A stretch of DNA of 37,728 nt from a virus: IMG/VR virus record IMGVR_UViG_3300036985_001420, positions 1 to 37,728 of that record; one strand, given 5' to 3'. Shown in pieces: positions 36,189 through 37,728 of the stretch. The position numbers and the translations under genes were made by a program. Below the pieces are notes generated by a model that was not told the DNA's origin, did not search any database, and saw only the letters and a program-made list of their open reading frames with translations. Each line of letters starts with the position of its first letter. The stretch's first letter is position 1.

Positions 36189-36333
36189 ACTTTATAAACA
36201 GAAACTGAAAGCCGCGAAGGCTGAGCTGCCGATGCGCAAAAAGCAGTTCAACAGCGCCCAGCGCTACTTATTGAAAGCCGTGACAACCATCAACACACTG
36301 GAGACGAAAATTGAGCACTTGGCGAAGCATTAA
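36175..36333 (+). CDS. Small basic helical protein (52 aa)
   Basis: ATG 36175 has GGAG 8 bases upstream. The 52-residue product (MTRIELYKQKLKAAKAELPM...) is Lys-rich and wholly helical, likely a short coiled coil. It overlaps both its neighbours. No motif. Confidence 0.6.
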   Translation: MTRIELYKQKLKAAKAELPMRKKQFNSAQRYLLKAVTTINTLETKIEHLAKH

Positions 36334-36496
36334 CCACACCCTCAGCAGCAAGACCGAAGCCGAATTGCTTGACATGCTGAATGAAGAACGAATTGGCCCG
36401 CGCAGGATAACCGTCCTCGAGCGTCTGCACCAGCGCTACAACACTGTCCGCGTCGCGCGCGAGCGCATCGAGCTAATGAAAGAAGCAACAAAATGA
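36311..36496 (+). CDS. Small helical protein with TTG start (61 aa)
   Basis: TTG 36311 has GGAG 9 bases upstream and lies 23 bases inside the previous gene. The 61-residue product has a helical region (TEAELLDMLNEERIGPRRIT), then VLERLHQRYNTVRVARERIE. The charge pattern suggests a helical hairpin. It stops in an ATGA overlap with a tiny membrane peptide. Function unknown. Confidence 0.6.
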   Translation: MSTWRSINHTLSSKTEAELLDMLNEERIGPRRITVLERLHQRYNTVRVARERIELMKEATK

Positions 36497-36552
36497 ACCC
36501 TTTACTTATCACGCTGCTGGTATGCGCGGCGTATTACTTTGCAAGGAATTAA
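36493..36552 (+). CDS. Tiny membrane peptide (19 aa)
   Basis: ATGA overlap at 36493; 19 codons, MNPLLITLLVCAAYYFARN, a single hydrophobic helix with a basic end. Real translation is supported only by the overlap and by the next gene starting 1 base after its stop. Confidence 0.4.
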   Translation: MNPLLITLLVCAAYYFARN

Positions 36553-36553
36553 C

Positions 36554-36655
36554 ATGTTCTCTAACCTCTTTTTGCTCTGCTTCGTGATGGCCGTCGGCAT
36601 CTTTGCAGTCATCGCAGCTTTAATGGCGTACATAGTTGCGTACATGCATGATTAA
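36554..36655 (+). CDS. Small membrane protein (33 aa)
   Basis: ATG 36554 follows the previous stop by 1 base, with AAGGA 8 bases upstream. The 33-residue product is hydrophobic from residue 4 to 30 (NLFLLCFVMAVGIFAVIAAL), a single transmembrane helix. Unknown function; a partner of the preceding 19-aa peptide is possible. Confidence 0.5.
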   Translation: MFSNLFLLCFVMAVGIFAVIAALMAYIVAYMHD

Positions 36656-36866
36656 CGCGTTCCACACTGATTACATCAAGACCCACGAGCCTCAGCTGAT
36701 GAAGTCGTTTCGCACTAGTGAGGCTAACCGCAAGGCGTCCGAGAAGCTGACCAAGCATGTGGCCAAGAAGCGCGAGACGAACCCGTTGCACGGGTTCTTG
36801 CACGGCATCCAGAAGGCCCGTCCGTCTATCGACGTCAAGCCGTTCCACATCTACAGCAAGGCCTAA
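36648..36866 (+). CDS. Small basic protein (72 aa)
   Basis: I prefer ATG 36648, which overlaps the membrane peptide stop by 8 bases; a TTG at 36636 is an alternative. The 72-residue product is Lys/Arg/His-rich (FRTSEANRKASEKLTKHVAK) and could bind nucleic acid. It ends HIYSKA directly before the GTG of the next gene. No known domain seen. Confidence 0.6.
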   Translation: MINAFHTDYIKTHEPQLMKSFRTSEANRKASEKLTKHVAKKRETNPLHGFLHGIQKARPSIDVKPFHIYSKA

Positions 36867-37310
36867 GTGAGAAAGAAATACAAGCCTAAAGGTGTCAGGG
36901 CTGATGCCCTCACCTATGTGCTGTCAGGCATCCGCCCGTTCGCTAATGTCTCGTACGGCATAACCCTGCGCATTAAGAACCACGACGCGCTGGACAAGCT
37001 GCGCAAAGGCGAAGCAGACAAGGAGACGATCGACATTCTGATCGGCACGTACAACGTCGCTGAAGGGCTTGTACGTCAGAAGATAGGCATTGAGTACCGC
37101 GAGGAGCTGCGGGCCGGCCAAGACGCTCTGCTGGCCGCGGCGAGGCGTGGTGGCAACTTCATCCTGAAGTCGGACGAACTGAACGCGCTCAACCTAGCGA
37201 TGGAGGTGCACGACGCCCAGCTGGACGTGTGCACGGTCGTCGAACTGGAACGGGCCATCGACATTGTTCACGGAGACGTGATCCACAAGAGAGCAAGGTC
37301 GATCAAATGA
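36867..37310 (+). CDS. Conserved-type phage protein of unknown function (147 aa)
   Basis: GTG 36867 follows the previous stop with no gap. The 147-residue product begins with a basic segment (RKKYKPKGVRADALTYVLSG), then has RIKNHDALDKLRKGEA, a helical NVAEGLVRQKIGIEYREEL and a C-terminal helical half. I recognise this layout as a frequent hypothetical in phages of betaproteobacteria. Its stop overlaps the next ATG as ATGA. Function unknown; a regulatory role is only a guess. Confidence 0.7.
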   Translation: MRKKYKPKGVRADALTYVLSGIRPFANVSYGITLRIKNHDALDKLRKGEADKETIDILIGTYNVAEGLVRQKIGIEYREELRAGQDALLAAARRGGNFILKSDELNALNLAMEVHDAQLDVCTVVELERAIDIVHGDVIHKRARSIK

Positions 37311-37570
37311 AATGCCCAGAATGCGGCGCATGGTCGACCGTCAACACCACAAGAGAGTCGCCTATCTACGGCACGATGCGCCGGCGAGAATGCGCCAACA
37401 ATCATCTCTTCAGCACAGCTGAAGTTCACATCCCGCAGGAGCAATTAAATGAAGAACGAAAAGCCCGTGGTAACTTGTACAACGATCGAAGAAAAGCCGC
37501 TGCTGTATCAGGTAGCAGGCAACCACTACAAGGACATGCCCATCCAGCCAGTGGAGTACATCCACGCTAA
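37307..37570 (+). CDS. Zinc-ribbon protein, NrdR-like N terminus
   Basis: It starts in an ATGA overlap at 37307. The first 45 residues are a zinc ribbon: MKCPECGAWSTVNTTRESPI, then RRRECANNHLFST, the pattern of NrdR- or Ogr-like DNA-binding ribbons (C-x2-C ... C-x4-H, with the fourth ligand His in place of Cys). The 87-residue protein lacks the NrdR ATP-cone. It may regulate transcription. The last 40 codons overlap the DUF3310 gene in another frame and look low-complexity, so the useful part may be the ribbon alone. Confidence 0.65.
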   Translation: MKCPECGAWSTVNTTRESPIYGTMRRRECANNHLFSTAEVHIPQEQLNEERKARGNLYNDRRKAAAVSGSRQPLQGHAHPASGVHPR

Positions 37571-37709
37571 CGCGCTGGGGTACCTAGAAGGAAACGTGGT
37601 GAAATATATTTCCCGCTGGCGCAAGAAAGGCGGCCTTGCCGACCTACAGAAAGCCAAGCATTATGTCGAACTACTCATTGAACTGGAAACAAAACATGCC
37701 CGAATTTAA
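37449..37709 (+). CDS. DUF3310 family protein
   Basis: ATG 37449 has AGGAG 7 bases upstream. The 86-residue product shows the DUF3310 pattern: YQVAGNHYKDMPIQPVEYIH, then ALGYLEGNVVKYISRWRKKG and an acidic helical end (KAKHYVELLIELE). The family occurs widely in phages near nucleotide and replication genes, with function not settled. It overlaps the zinc-ribbon gene by 122 bases in another frame and the next gene (at 77 on the other end of the window) by 14 bases. Confidence 0.88.
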   Translation: MKNEKPVVTCTTIEEKPLLYQVAGNHYKDMPIQPVEYIHANALGYLEGNVVKYISRWRKKGGLADLQKAKHYVELLIELETKHARI

Positions 37710-37728
37710 GACATGGGAACGCGCGAAC
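37620..37728. repeat. Right copy of the 109-bp terminal redundancy
   Basis: Matches 1-109 except T at 37661 in place of C at 42. Bases 37696-37728 repeat the first 11 codons of the small gene that is complete at 77-244. Confidence 0.9.

Noticed and set aside
1-37728. tRNA genes
   Set aside because: I saw no cloverleaf with a GTTCRA T-loop and paired acceptor stem in the intergenic stretches; a covariance-model search would settle this.

Overview
The window is one essentially complete phage genome, read as a linearised circle. The first 109 bases recur at the end with one substitution, so the unit is about 37.62 kb. The head and tail genes match the P22-type podovirus set: large terminase, P22 gp1-like portal, scaffold, P22 gp5-like coat, gp4-like adaptor, gp10-like hub and three ejection-type proteins. 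There is no integrase, repressor or phage RNA polymerase, so I infer a virulent phage that uses host RNA polymerase. Gene style resembles phages of Burkholderiales and other freshwater betaproteobacteria, but that host guess is weak.

Layout. (1) 22762 down to 216, minus strand: the late block, in the order small terminase, large terminase, GroES-like co-chaperonin, portal, DUF5856 protein, a tail-fibre module, scaffold, coat, decoration-like proteins, gp4-like, gp10-like, fibre/needle, three ejection-type proteins, then a lysis cassette of small membrane proteins, a holin and an M15 endolysin. The fibre module lies between portal and scaffold, an unusual place. (2) 22763-23396: a 634-base non-coding control region with ten exact copies of a 9-bp word (GTTGGCTAT), a perfect 20-bp inverted repeat, an AT-rich palindrome and a consensus-like sigma70 promoter. 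It is my best candidate for the replication origin. (3) 23397-25890, plus strand: a chain of very small early-type genes, mostly joined by ATGA stop/start overlaps and rich in GGCC, closed by a strong terminator. (4) 33211 down to 25940, minus strand: the replication block, with a Cas4-like nuclease, a putative ssDNA-binding protein, a family A DNA polymerase, a small unknown and a primase-helicase. (5) 33292 to the end and on to 244, plus strand: VRR-NUC nuclease, SNF2-type helicase, a modular unknown, many tiny overlapping genes, a zinc-ribbon protein and a DUF3310 protein. Blocks 4 and 5 diverge from overlapping promoters at 33238-33285.

The most striking feature is in the DNA polymerase gene. 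A 289-residue intein interrupts the active-site motif B. Its splicing blocks are in the polymerase frame, but the homing endonuclease (HNH type) that would normally be fused inside it is encoded in the -1 frame, wholly nested in the intein DNA, with its own start and stop. The polymerase frame stays open all through the endonuclease gene, so the same DNA seems to be kept open in two frames, one for splicing and one for homing.
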